From NCBI GenBank assembly GCA_023333565.1, contig JAJKFH010002485.1:1364001-1428000 (forward strand): 64,000 bases of DNA. The letters run 5' to 3'. The translations under genes and the position numbers were made by a program. Numbering within the stretch: the stretch's first letter is position 1; every line of letters begins with the position of its first letter. Below the pieces are notes generated by a model. That model ran no database searches. It saw only the letters and a list, made by a program, of their open reading frames with translations, and was not told where the DNA came from. Source of the DNA: Puffinus mauretanicus (lineage: Eukaryota > Chordata > Aves > Procellariiformes > Procellariidae). Of the stretch, positions 1 through 13,249 are shown piece by piece.

Positions 1-3000
1 GCTCCCAGTACAGTGGCATGAGGTTAGCCCAGATGATACACAGAAAATGAGGTACATACAATTAGAGATCCCTTGTGAAAACTCTGGTGTAAGGAGCTTG
101 CTAAACATCATGACAGGGCAATAAAGAATTCTCCAGGGTGAAACAAGGCAATAGCAAGACAGTATTACCTCTCTTCATCGGCTGTAATCACTTGCTACAT
201 TCACTAATACCTTCTCATTTCTGCACTAACGTGGGGATGAAGGAGACAACAGCTTTATTAATGACAACGTTGGTTCATCCCTGTTCTGTGTCACAAGCAA
301 AGGTATTCATTGGAAAAACAGTCGACAATCACATAATGAAAGAATGCATCTAAATCTGCCAGAGTACTTCTGCACTGAATTCAGGTCTTCCAGTTTAGGG
401 TCCCGCCTCCAAAGCCGCAAACCCTGGGAACTGACTGTCAGCTGCCAGCTAATCCTAGAGGTACTTAACGTTTCATTATCACCTTCTCTTTCACCGTTTT
501 CAACTTCAGAGCTCCACAGGCACCTAGACCGACGCATGCCAAGTCTTTACAGTCTGGGCAACTCAGCCACCAGTTTGAGCTGAGGCTCTTGTCAGTATCT
601 AGAAGCCACGCATTTGTCTGCTGATGTCTCAAAGGGTTTTGCCTCAGCCAGTGCTCTCAAAACACATTTAATATGCTCCAGAATTATCGGCTTCTCACAA
701 AAAGTGATGCTAGTCAGGAGAAACTCCTTCTCTGGCTGATTTTAAAAAGTATCAAATCCCTTTTTCTTTGTAAATAGCGTATAGTTGCCTGTCTCCATGA
801 GGTCGCTCTGAGCTGTGCATTCTAAATATACAAAAATACATCATTTCACTCCTAACAATGCAGTTAAACTGCAGGAATTAGGATGCACCCCTGTTCCAAC
901 CCGTTCCTACTTCCTAGCTCCAGGCAACAAGATGCTAATTGGGCTGTTCAGCATGCAAACATTTTGAATCTCATTCCGAAGTACGTGATGTTCTTATTAG
1001 GTGATTAATGAGAGGCCAGTGTCTCCGCTTCTGAGATTAATTCTTTATGTACATTCTCACTACTAGTGTAACATTCTTTTAATTTCTGTAGCACTGTGTG
1101 ATAATTGGCTTCTTCTTGATCATTTTAATGGAAAACTTTTCAGCAAATCTAATGTCATGGGCTTAATAAGAATAATATGAAAAATCCCATTTTCCTCAGT
1201 TTTCTCTGTAGCTCCATTTACTTTCATAAAAAGTTTAAATTCTTATATTAATCTCTTTCATATGGCTGTTGCATGTTTGGAGAGTTCAATTTACCATGGA
1301 GTCTTACGTTGTTTCTGCACTTTTTTGTCAACTGTATATTTCTCTTTCAAGAGCTTTCTTTCACTTCTAGCATAGGTAAGCTTTACAACTAGTGGTGAAG
1401 AATTGTTTCTCTGTCTTAATTAAGTCTTTTGTACATTCAAAATAAGTTGAAAATATTTAGAAAATCTTAAAAAGAGAGAACAAGAGGTTTGTATGAATTG
1501 GTTCCTTAATGTCAGAATATCTCCAAGAACAAGCTAAACCAGAGCTAGTGCTGTCATATTACAACACATACATACACACAGATATCCATATATCCAGCTT
1601 CCCCCGCGCACCTAATGGAGGTTGATGCCTTGGTGCTAGATACCAATGCAGAGTTCAAATGCTAAAATATAAGGCCACCTCAACTTTTTAGTTGTCTAAC
1701 TGCTTTGTTAGTTTTGTGTCATAATGTATATGGATAGGAACTGAATTAAGATTGCTCAGGAAGCTCCAAGTGTGGCAGTACCTAACTGTTCAGTATTTGA
1801 CTTCACGACCCTCATAATGTTTTTCAGTGTAGTTTTGCTTGTAATTTTCTAGTTTTTCAAAATGTGTAGTGATCTCCTCCTTCCCTGTTATTCCATGGCA
1901 TTATTTTGATGCTTGCGTTGTCTCCATCCAGCTGATGAGCTGCCCTAGACTATGCATGGAACACTATCAAAGGAGCCCACAGGTTGGGCTCCTTTGCATG
2001 GAGACTTTTGTGTCCCCCATCCATAAATAAGAATGCGATGCTCTTCACAGATATTTGCCAGTAGCAAAGAATAGAAATTTTTAATTTTAAAAAAGGCTTA
2101 AAAGCATGGCCAAATCTGAGTAGATTTTAATGGGACTGACAAAAGCATAAGTCTGACACAATTGTCTTCTTTTGCCAAACTTAAAGTCTTTGATCCAAAG
2201 AAAGTGGACTGTAGATGAAGAAATGATAACAGAGAGGGTCATCACATTCATTTTTAGCACAAAAAAAAAATAAAAAGGTCATTCATTTTTTAACAACGGA
2301 AAAACATTGCTTCACTTTAAGGGGTGGCTGAATTCTCAGTTCCATACCCACCCATGCTCCACCTTTCTATCTCACCTTCCTTTTGTCCTGCCCCATACCA
2401 AAGAATCGGACAAACTTGGACACTGAGAATGCAAAAATATCAGACCAGGGGTTAAAGCTGTGGAGTCATAAGCACTGGAAACCAAGATCTTTCTTAAAGT
2501 ACCAAGAAATCTTTATAATTTTAAGAAAACCTGTTAGAGAACAGTAAGATTTCTTGTAATTTAACTTTGGCACTAAAAAAGGTAAGAAATTTACTTAATT
2601 TTTGATTCTTGGTTTATTCCTACCTCAATCTGCAACAAATAACTGGAGCTCAGATAAGGCTGAATATACAAAACCTAAGAAGCTAAGAATTAACATGGTA
2701 AGAAAAATGTAGCATTTTTCCCATACAGTAACACAAAGCTGACCTTAAAAGACTATGGTAATTTTCAGTGATGAAAGCTTATTTCTGCTTGTATTTGAAA
2801 TAATTTTTGCTCGATTAAATAAATATATATATATGTATATAAATATATTTATGCATATATAACATTTATAAATCAGATGACATATAAAATTTAAAAATCA
2901 GATGACTTAGTATCAGACTATTAACACAGAGCGTTAATTGAAACCTATGAGCTGGATTCCTGTGGTTTTCATTAGATCCTTTGCAACTCAATACTTTTTG

Positions 3001-5940
3001 TCATCTTTTCCAAAACTGAAACAACATTTTCTCGGAAGAGCAATGTGCATAGTAATGTGTGAATTTTCCTCAGAAAAGATATTATTTGGGGGTCTCAATA
3101 TAACTGGTATCTAGTTTACTACTTTGGCCTAAGAATTTCCTTTCTGCACCATGGAGAACCATTGCACGGATGAGGCCGAACACTTTTTTGATTGCCCTTT
3201 CATCTTGACAGACGCAATGCAGAGGCACATAAGTGGCACCTACTGAGAACAGTAATGGACTTATTTCCTGGATTTTAAATCTTGACAGAGCATTTGGAAT
3301 CTGGATTTGGATGAAGACCATGAAAAATGCACAAATCCAGACATCTCACTCAGTAAGGTAATAATAGTAGTAAAGAAATCACTTGCCAAGCATCTTTTGA
3401 ATAGTTTACCTGCATTTCTCACTTCAAAGAATTAAGAGTCTCATTTTAATAATTCTAACTGTTTGCGAAAAGGAGCCCTGCTGTTATTGCAGGGTGTACT
3501 TCTTAGGTTAACATCTTGAAATTAGTTTTGGCCAGTGTGTAATTATGAACTATATTGGAATTGGCCAATATACAATAACAAAGCCAATGATTTGAAGTTG
3601 TCCTAGTGTTGTATATCTGTAGTGTTAAACAGATGTCTATGATTTTGCAGTGCAGGTTTGTGCCTATATGGGTGGATTTAATGAAAGAAAATTCACCTTC
3701 AAGTGATTGACTTCGTAGTGAAGTTCCCCGTGAAAAGCGTTCTTCTCAGTTCTGGAGAAAGATTGCCTGCATGAGGTAGTATCTGATGAGCTTAAGGCTG
3801 ACAGGGAGAGGGAGCCCCTCATTCAGACATTTACTCTCGTCTCCACCCCAAGCTTGAGAGGTTTTGTTTTGACACAAGATGATAATCACTATGAGAATGA
3901 GAGGTTCACAGGCAGAGCTGAGTAGTGTGGGAAAAATATGTGACATGAGAAGAGATAGAGGAAGGATGACGTCTGGCATCAGAGTTGGTGGATAATTTGT
4001 TTAGAGATGGCACTATAGACAATCTTGGAGGCCTCTGTACTGAAGTTTTTATATAATCCTTTGGTAGTTGCCTCAGGATGAATGACAGGAATGAAAGCAG
4101 CCTGTGTGCAGATGGGAGCAGGGAATAGGGTTCAAGCCTTTGTCGTGAATGCAGTTATGAACCACAGGCACACCTATATGTAGGGTCACATAGTAAATCC
4201 AGGTTTACAGCTGGGAAAAGACTTTTAGCTCACCCATTAACCTTTTCCCCTATTCCTCCATGACTGGACCCACTATTCACATTTCTAAGCTAGCCCTCCA
4301 TGGACCCTAAATCTGGTACATGAATCAGAGAATCAGAAAAGCACTGTGGTACTGGCATAGGAACACAATCAGTGATGGTGCCATGACTGAAGGTCAAGCG
4401 AAAGGGACCCAAAGGTCTCCTGAACCCAAGGGAACAGGGAGGTCTCCCAGTAACCCTGTTCACAACAAAGACGGCAGAGCAGAATGGTGTTTCTGGAATA
4501 TATTGGTCTCGGTCCTGAAAATGTCATCTATACAGTCCCTCAGCGCCCTGGTAGGGGCCAAGCAGAAATAAAAATTAGGTCCAGATAATTTCATTTCATT
4601 AAGTTATTCCCACCTTCGATTATGTTTTAGCATAACAGATGTCATGATCTTTTTCCTACGTTCAGTTTGACTGAGGAAGAAATTTTAGGTGTGTGCAGAG
4701 TCTACTATTCATGATTTAATTTATACAGTGTACATAGGCAGGAATGCATAAATAAAGCCTGGGTTATGCAAAATTGTCAGGACTGTTCTGGTGCAGCCAT
4801 TTAGTGAAATACTGGATGAGATTTTCCTTCTTCTGAGATACCAATGGTAGCACCTTGGCATGCTTAATGTCCATGTAAATTACAGTTATTATTGTATCAA
4901 CTTTCAAGATTTCCGTTATAACTATGAATTTTTCCCGTGTCATTCTGCCTGAATTCAAGCGAGTAAAGTAGCCTGGGTATGGTGTGGGCAGAGACTGAAG
5001 TGAAAAGGAATTGGAGTTATGCTTTTGTGGTGGTCACAGCTGAAATTTAGCCAGCTGAACTTTTGAAAGATGGCAGACACATTGGTCCAAATTTCAGATA
5101 ATACTGAACAACCTTATGTTTTCCCACTTCTAACTTTAGTGATTTTACTAAAACCAAACAACAAACAAAACAAAAAAGCATATAAATAATGGATGCTCAG
5201 AGCACCAGTGACTTTTGTAGTGTTGGGAGAATTATTCATAGTAAATAAATTATAAGACAAATTTTTCCTTTTTTTTTGTTGGCAAATTGGCTGTGAACAG
5301 TTCATCATTTTCTCAGATTTATTTATTTGAAATTAATAAATTAATTATTCATGTAATTCATTCATGGCTGTATCTTATTCTGAAAGAATTAATTGGAAAT
5401 ACATAATAATAGGGAATTACAGGGTCATGATTGTCCAAATATTTCACTGAATTTATTTCTGTTCTAGGTCAGCTGAGAGAAACTTCAGCTCCAGTTTCCA
5501 GATATTCATGTCTGTGAATTTTAAAATCATTTGACAGTAATATTCTTCAATATTTGCTTGTAAATTCTATACATCAGTGAACATTCCTGTTAGTAAATCT
5601 CTCTATTAAACTATTTGTAGGAATCAAACAAAATGAGTGAAATAAAAAGACTAAGTATTGAAGGAATATTTTCCAGGAAATAATGCTGAGCTGGATTTTT
5701 AGTGATAGTGAATTTTTAAATAAGCTTTGTTTAAGCCTGATACTCACATGAGCATACACTTACTAAATGGTATTAACATTTGGCAAGGCAGCAAATGTGC
5801 TGGTTATGCTGTGACTCCTGATGGGAAGAGGAATATTACGGAGCTAAGGGATCAACAGAATGAGGCTTCAATTCATTAGTCCATTGGTGATAATTTCAGA
5901 TGCTGAGTACCAGAACTCATGGTTGATTGACATTCAACAT
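1..5940. other. Intergenic AT-rich DNA
   Basis: No coding exon or RNA gene is recognisable. Open frames are short and lack domains. Local features are a perfect hairpin at 1969-1995 and an AT dinucleotide-like tract at 2818-2870. Confidence 0.6.
1969..1995. repeat. Perfect 11-bp inverted repeat with 5-base loop
   Basis: AAAGGAGCCCA pairs with TGGGCTCCTTT across the loop CAGGT. It lies alone in intergenic DNA with no gene end beside it. Confidence 0.9.
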
Positions 5941-5949
5941 TCATTGAAA

Positions 5950-6575
5950 GACAAGTTGAAGTCAAAAAACGTACAAGAAAGGGCAACCAAAATGGCTACA
6001 GGAATAAAGCAGTTGCCTTGAGAGAGAAAGAAAAAAACAAACACAAACAAACTAAAAAAGATGGAACTTCATTTTGGAGAGGAGAAGGTTAAGGGGAAAT
6101 ACAACTGAAGTTTATAAAATCATGATGATCATGGAGTAAGATCAGTGAGAACCGTTATTTAGCAAATACTTAAAATCTAGAATTTGAGACCTCTCACTGA
6201 ATCTAGTAGGAGATCACCTAAAACAGATGGAAGGAAATTATTGGGTTTTTACTGAACAGGTAGCAAACTTTTGAAATTTGTTGTCACAGGAGATTGTGCA
6301 GACGGTATCAGCGTTTCAAAAAGAGATTAGATGATAAACTCAAAGACATAGTTCCATAGCTGTGGATACTGGAGAGAATATGCAGGGATGTATACTCTAT
6401 CCCATACCTATATGTATCACGTATCCAATGGCTGTGAATCCCAGGAGAGAAAAAAGCCAGGTGGCCAAACTCACATGTTCTTGCTAAGTATCTTCCTCCA
6501 CTGCCAGTGTTAGAGACAAGCTATGGTGTAGGCCACTGGTCTCACTCAGTAGGGTGTTTATCATGTTCTTGTAGC
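5950..6575 (+). mobile_element. Ancient CR1-type LINE 3' fragment
   Basis: The order of degenerate blocks follows the 3' part of old sauropsid CR1 elements: an AGGGCAACCAAAATGG start, a GGAGAGGAGAAGGTTAAGGGG block, TTTATAAAATCATGATGAT, a caGGAGATTGTG region, AAAAAGAGATTAGATGATAAA, and an end like CACTGGTCTCACTCAGTA...ATGTTCTTG. The copy is heavily diverged with no intact frame. Family assignment is from memory of the consensus. Confidence 0.7.
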
Positions 6576-8607
6576 ATCTGAAACTTTTTTAGTATGCCCA
6601 CTTTCAGTTTGTACACTTCTGCTCAAAATTAACACTGGTTCCCTATGTAACATCAATCGTTTCTTGTGATCAGGTAGCATGAGGCAGAGGTTATTAAAAT
6701 TTCAGCACCTTCACAGAGCAGGGCAAGCCCTTATATCTGCATACTTTCCTTACAGATCCTGTAGGGATTTACTGGGGCATATTCATTCCACATCCCCCTC
6801 CCATACAATTCTGTACAGTTTCATAGTCTCACAAGACTCTGGATCTCTAGTTGTCAAGCCTGCTCTTTGTGAAAGATGAAGTACTAATTTTGTTTGGTGA
6901 GCAATTTCTGCCTTCAGGGATTGTCTCATCCTGTGCTTTATTTGCGGGACATGGGAATTGCACATGAACAAGTCCTAACCAGTGTTCGTGCACTGATGTA
7001 GCTCAGCTTGAGGTAGCAATGAGAGCAGACTGGAGAAATTCTGAATAAACCATGTTCTGCCAGAGAATATGGGTCTGTCACTATTGAAATGTACCTTAAA
7101 AGCATGGTCACCTCACCTGGAAGTTCCTTAGAAAAAAAATGTGTGGACAAAAGCAATGGTATAAAATTTTTTTTTAAGATCACAAGGGTCAGAGCAAGCT
7201 TGGTTATACAAGCGTGTTTAAGGAAAAAAGTCCTTCCAGGCTTAGCTGACATTCTCTCCCACAGCTGACAGAAAGAGAGAAAAGAGACAGTTTTCCTTTC
7301 ATGCCCTATACTTTCTTCCTCATGACATAATCAGGAAAAAACAGGGAATGCCAGACAATTTTCTGCCACCCATTTCTCTTGTGGTAGCAAAGGAGAATAA
7401 AAGTGACTCTTGAAGTCTCACCCATCCCCAAATCTCTAACTCATCAAAGGAACACAGAATTCAAAAGTTCACATACTTTTAAACAAAACAGCTAAAAACC
7501 CCACATTTTTTACTTTACCTAACAGTGAGGAGCTGATTACACTGTTCTGGTTTTTGCCTATAAAAAGTACTAATGACTTTGCTACTCAGGCTGCGAGAAA
7601 AACAAAGTTCCTTTCCCTCCTTAGCTGTGTGTAATATTATCATGTCTCTGGCGGTGAAGCCCTGAATGCAAGCCTGAAACAGTAACCCTTCAACACAATT
7701 CATGCAGCTACATAAGTTTATTTTCTTGTCAGAGAGATGTTTTCAGTTTAAGGCATGCATTTAGGCTATGTAGCTGAGATGATCTCTCTGTGTTTATATT
7801 TCTTCGGAGAGACACTATAACAAACTTTCAATACAGAGGTCAAGCATCAAAGGCAGTTACAGGTTGTTGGCATGCATTTGTCTTCTGGGTACAAAAGAGA
7901 ACACTTACTCACTTTGAACATGGAAGAGCTGAAGCAGAGTTTAAATCAGGTATGTTAGAAGTTAGTTCAAAGAGCATAAAGTATAGCAGCATAGAACTGG
8001 TCTATAAATGGAGGGAAATACATAAGGACAGCAAAAAAAAATTACTAAAAAAAGAAACAACCCCAATACACATAGTGTCTGGAGAGATGCTGTTACAAGT
8101 GAGAAAAGAAACATTTTAAGAGGATGAAAACTTTTACTGAAATTGTAAATAAACATAGAGTGCATATTAATCGCTACCTTGTGTCAAATATTAGCTGATT
8201 TAGCACAAAACCCTTCTATAATCATGCTAACAGGAGAAGAAAAAGAATGATGAGAGACATATTTACTAGCAATGTCTTAGATTAGCAATTGAAAAATATA
8301 GAAATACACAGGGAGGGGGAGGGTTAATGATTTAAATAGGCTTTGAGAATACAGGATGAGATGTAGATTCCTGCGATGCCTCTTCCTTTTCAGGCACTTT
8401 GCTTACTCGTCACCACCAAGAGGGCTCCAGGCAGAGCAACAGAAGCAGGACTGTAGTTACCTGGGAAAGTAGTACCGAAATCCGAATGCTGTCTAGAATT
8501 TGGGTGCTTTTAGAGTTCAGTGAAAACTGAAGAGGCTTTTCAGCATGGCTGGACTTAGTTTTAGAATCAGATTTCTAAATTCTGATTTAAGTCTTTCTAA
8601 TTTGATT
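6576..8607. other. Intergenic DNA
   Basis: No gene recognised. The longest frames (104 and 109 codons at 6938-7252 minus and 7790-8119 plus) have no domain and are consistent with chance. Confidence 0.55.
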
Positions 8608-8768
8608 CACCATCCCTGGACGTACTTAAAAGTTGTGTAGACGTGGCACTTAGGGGCATGGTTTGTTGATTGGACTTAGTAGTGTTAGGTTAACAGTTGG
8701 ACTCGATGATCTTAAGGGTCTTTTCCAACCTAAACGGTTCTATGATTCTATGATTCTATGATTCTATA
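8608..8768 (+). mobile_element. Avian CR1 retroposon, truncated 3' end
   Basis: Begins near CACCATCCCTGGACG and contains the block GTTGGACTCGATGATCTTAA and then TCTTTTCCAACCTAAACGGT. It ends in ATTCTATG octamer repeats (8738-8768). This is the classic 3' end of chicken-type CR1, 5'-truncated to about 160 bases. It is the best evidence for an avian source. Confidence 0.93.
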
Positions 8769-9879
8769 ATTAGATGCTTAAATTCCATTTTGTGTATGGG
8801 ACAAAAAGATTTCCGATGCTCCTTTGTTTCTCTAGTGTTCTCTGTTCCTCACAAACTGACATACAACGTACTTCTAAAACTAGAAGTTACATACTTTGTT
8901 TGGAGATAAACAGGGTGCTTGAATCTTTATTTCAATGAAGTTTACATAAATATTTTCTTCCGACCTTAAAGTCTAGTAATATCTGTATATTCATGGCTCT
9001 ACAGTTGTGCCTTGGAGATATCTATCTTTTTGAGGCCATAATCAAGTTCCTCTTTCAGAAATCTTGCAATTTGTTACAGAAATCTTAATGTCTAAGCTTT
9101 GCCAAGAAAATCCCAGTATTAACAATTTATTCACTAATGACAGATTAAGCCTCATATAAAGAGGAAGGTCCTGTGTAGTACCTGCAGTTCAATTATACTT
9201 ATTTTGAGAACTAAAGTGTTACTTTTAAGTGATACATCATCTGTGAATACCACCCTTTGCTCACCCTTTGGTAGTTGAATTCACCTTTGAAGAATATGAA
9301 AAATTCTGTTAATAGACCAAATATGACCATGCTCTCCCACAACACAGCACAGACAGTTGATTTATATGCAAAACTCATTTTTCCTAGTACATTCTTACCT
9401 ATAACTTTATTTTCAACTAAGCAACGTATGTAATTTTTTGTGTCCTTATGTGGGATTTTCATGTGAAAGTGTTAAAAGGAAAAAAAAAAACAAAACAAAC
9501 CCAACTTTTTATCCTGTAGACTATGTGACAGTGGAGCTTTAATTTAACCAGCTCAGGTACCATGAATGAAGTTTTGATGACATTGAGACTGGCATTTCAT
9601 GAAATAATTAAGTAAAGCTTAAGCGCCTCTCTCCACTGCTGCCTATGCATAGCTGCTTCCTCCAGACCTGAAGTTCATTGCACCATTCTACCCAGCCAAT
9701 TTAGCTCACCAACCTGGCAGAAAAATTATGCAGGAGGGGAAAAACAGATTGATATCATCTTCTGGGCTGCAAAATACAACTACTTCATAAGCCAACAAAT
9801 GCTGCAGCCAGTTTAACAGAGGAGGACTGTGACCATGTGGCTAGAAGCAGGAGAGGTATAAGGGAAGAGTAAGAATTTG
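8769..9879. other. Intergenic DNA
   Basis: No gene or element recognised; an A-rich run lies at 9480-9500. Confidence 0.5.
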
Positions 9880-9978
9880 AAGGCCAAGAAGCAGGGGAAA
9901 GCCATGCAATTATCACCCTCTTCTGTCAGCAGCAAGGCTCAGCTACCTGTGCAACTACAGCTTGGGTACAGGAATTGC
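9880..9978 (+). repeat. Source copy of an inverted repeat (about 100 bp)
   Basis: This segment (AAGGCCAAGAAGCAGGGG ... GGGTACAGGAATTGC) occurs again in reverse complement at 10688-10787 with only a few differences. The gap between the copies is about 710 bases. Confidence 0.9.
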
Positions 9979-10612
9979 ACAGCCCCATGGTGAAATCTGT
10001 GCTGCTGCAGTTTCACAGCTATCAGTCAAGTATGACAACATATGTTGCTATTACAGCTCCGACGGCCAGTGCAGGTATCGACTGAGATGGAACCTATAAC
10101 GTCTATACTCAGTGAGTTAGCAGAGTGGCCTTGAATCTTTATTCACTGTGACCTTGTGATTTCATTAGTAATGGTCAGAACTTTTTCTAAGTATACAGCA
10201 TTCCTGTTTGTTGTACTCAAAAACAGTTTCTTTGAAGAATTAGCTAATATTTCCTGATTTTAGTAATGAATTTGGTTTGTTGCAATGTCTGCCACTGATA
10301 TCAAGGTGATATGCATGACAACTTCACCAGGCACCTGCAGGGAGCAAGAAATCCCGGTTAATAGAAAATCTTGAAGATACTGGGTTTCACTCAATATCAA
10401 GGACAAATGTGCCTCCATGATAAGAGGTAAGATGATGATTGAAGTCTTAAGTAAAACTTAAAGTGATTATCAGAAAACCAGCAGTTGCCCCTTAGCCAAG
10501 CTACTGTACCTGAATTTGTTAAGTGGAGGAAGTTCATCATCACAGTGTTCTTAAGTTATCCAATGGACCAAAATACCAAAAGGAAAGGTACTTGAGCCAG
10601 AAAGTTATCAAA

Positions 10613-10690
10613 AGCTCAAAGCTGAAAGTCTGAAATGATAAAAGAAACTCCTTTTGTAAAGTTCAGCTCCGCAACTTTTGAAGCTTGGCA
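10613..10690 (+). repeat. Direct repeat copy A (about 78 bp)
   Basis: AGCTCAAAGCTGAAAGTCTG through TTTTGAAGCTTGGCA. The second copy begins exactly 200 bases later. Confidence 0.9.
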
Positions 10691-10787
10691 ATTCCTGTAC
10701 CCAAGTTGTAGTTCCACAGGTAGCTGAGCCTTGCTGTTAATGGAAGAGGGTGATAATTGCATGGCTTCCCCCTGCTTCTTGGCCTCC
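10688..10787 (-). repeat. Inverted copy of 9880-9978
   Basis: Reads GCAATTCCTGTACCCAAG through TTCTTGGCCT, the reverse complement of the upstream copy. It sits between two copies of a direct repeat (10613-10690 and 10813-10891), so it looks inserted. Confidence 0.9.
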
Positions 10788-10812
10788 AACTTTTTTGAAG
10801 TTTTGAAGTTTC

Positions 10813-10891
10813 AGCTCAAAGCTGAAAGTCTGAAATGATTAAAAAAAGCTTCTTTTGTAAAGTTCAGCTCCACAACTTTTGAAGTTTGGCA
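10813..10891 (+). repeat. Direct repeat copy B (about 79 bp)
   Basis: Same unit as 10613-10690 with a handful of substitutions and a one-base length difference. Confidence 0.9.
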
Positions 10892-13249
10892 GGAATGGAT
10901 TTTAGAAGGTCAAACGAAGTATTTGAAACTCCTAAACACAGTGAAAGTGAAGTGAATGGATTGGGATTCATAGTAACAGCGTGTTGAGTACAAAGGTATT
11001 TAAACTAGCTAATAAGAAAGAACAAAAGAAGGATCTGTCTAAAAGTCCGCCTCCTTCATGGAAGCCTATATCACTGACTTGTTGCCCAGCCAATTTTTGC
11101 ATAGCAGCTCACTGGCTCAAGCTCTTGCCTACGAAATGGAAAACTTCCTCAGCCAGTGAGAGTTTTTTACACATTTATCTACATTATGCATGTATATAGG
11201 TATAACCTCACCACCAGCTAATCTGCTATTATGGATAAAAATTTTCCCTAGTTAGTGAGATACCCTGCAATTCTCAACACAAAATTCATAAAGGAAGAAA
11301 AACTGTGAGACAGAACAAGCATGACCTGTCTTAGTAAGCAGCAAGTTGGTTTGAATTTTTAAGTATTATGAGATGTATAACAAAATCAATTGCCTGCATT
11401 TAGAAATGTTAAGCTCTGACATGCACTTGTACATTGGTTCACTTGGTCCTGTAGTCATATGAATAGTGACACAGCTTCTTCACAGGGCTATCATCTGCAC
11501 TAGCCCCAAAGCAAATGGAGCGCTTCTCAGTGTTAAAGAGGACAGTACAGAAGCCAACACAGTAGCAGAAACCACAATATGAACACTAAAAGAAAAGCCA
11601 CAATCATTGGAATGATGAACTATATAGAAAAATGTATGTCCAACCTCTTTGAACCAGCAGCCAGAAAACTACAGTACAATGATGCTGGATAGCTTAAAAT
11701 TCTTAATGATGTGTTAGATGAGCTGGAGGGATAATGAAATACCCTAACGCAGAGGTACTATGATAGCAAATGAAAATCAAGGCAGCCCATATGTAAGGAG
11801 AGCACAGACATACCACAAGTTTTCACTATCTTACAATACGGTACTGGATCAAAAGAAGAAACCCACAGGCCCCTGGCCCAGCTCAGGACACCTATAATCC
11901 TAATATTTAATTCCTTTGTTTAACAGCCTAGTTATACATATTTGAAACATTTCAGAATCCTAATATGGCTTGTAAACTGTTATTATTTTTATACTTGATT
12001 AGGAATAGAAGATGTGAAAGACTGGACCTTTAAGAGGTTTTAGCAAGAAGTTGGAGCTGACTATTATCTCATGCTGAGACTCCTGGTATATAACATTGCT
12101 TGGTTAGAAAAAAAAAGAACTCTGTCAGCCTCCTTGGCTAAGAATGATTTCTGAACAAACATAGCTTTCCCATATGAGGTGATGGTTTAAAAATAGGAAT
12201 ATATATTTACCACATACAGTTTTCTACGAGTGAAGCAGTGACATCAAACACACTAGTTGTTGGCTTATTTAAAGTTGACTTCTTAACATGGACTCTCCAC
12301 TCAGTATGACAAAACACTGTTAAGAGCAAAGCAGTAAAATTCAAAAATTTTCCACGTATACAGAAAAAAAAAATGATAGGTTGAACCATTCCCAAAATTA
12401 AACTCATAATAATTCTGAACAAATGACTGCTTTTAACAGTTATTTACTATATTTTATAGCACAATGTTAACCTAAGCCATAAAACATAATGACTTGGACT
12501 GCAAAAGTGGCAGCACGTTTTAATTTTCATTCCAAAAATACTAATACATACTGGTTTTAACTTTTGCTTTAGTGCTTTGTATTTAATGTGCAGGAATTCG
12601 TTGTAAATTGCTATAAATATTGGAATTAGTTTCTAAAGCAAAATAAAAACAAATTATTTCCTTCTGACCCCCTCAACCATCTCCTGGACCCATAAAATAG
12701 TGTCTTTTATTGAAGTACTCATGAAACCATAGTCTTTTTCCAAAGTAAGGTTCTCTGCAGTGATATGCCAAGTGATCTGATCATAATGAGGGAGCTGAGT
12801 AACCATGGAGTTTGTTTTCCATCTACTTCATAATAACATTGCTTATAGTTCATGTTTTTAGCCTGCAGCTACCATGAAACCTTTTTCATCGTGTCTGACA
12901 GCCAAATCAGTTTTCCTATCCTTGGTCTCCACAGCAGCAGTGGTTGGTTGTAGCTTTTCTGATGGGTATCTTAAGTGGTCTCAGGCATAACACCTTGTGC
13001 CTAATTGAAGCTAAAGTACTGTACAAGGTGAAAATCAATGTGTGGAGTGGAGAGAGAGCAGTAGAAGCTGTCAAATACCATTTCTGACAAGCACTTTTGG
13101 CTGTAAAGGAAACACAGGCCTCTCATAAGATGGAAAATTGTGGTCCCAAGTCTTTGTTTATTAGGTGTTCTCATTCTCAACCCCTAGGAAAATTAAGTAA
13201 TTGAGGCAGTTTTTTTATTTTTAACAACGAGCAGAATCACCTGAAAACT
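10892..13249. other. Intergenic DNA
   Basis: No coding exon or clear repeat. Some stretches (11250-11900) have the A-rich, purine-biased look of decayed LINE sequence but I could not assign them. Confidence 0.5.

Noticed and set aside
3538..3570. Small inverted repeat TATATTGG...CCAATATA
   Set aside because: Eight-base AT-rich stem, expected by chance in DNA of this composition.
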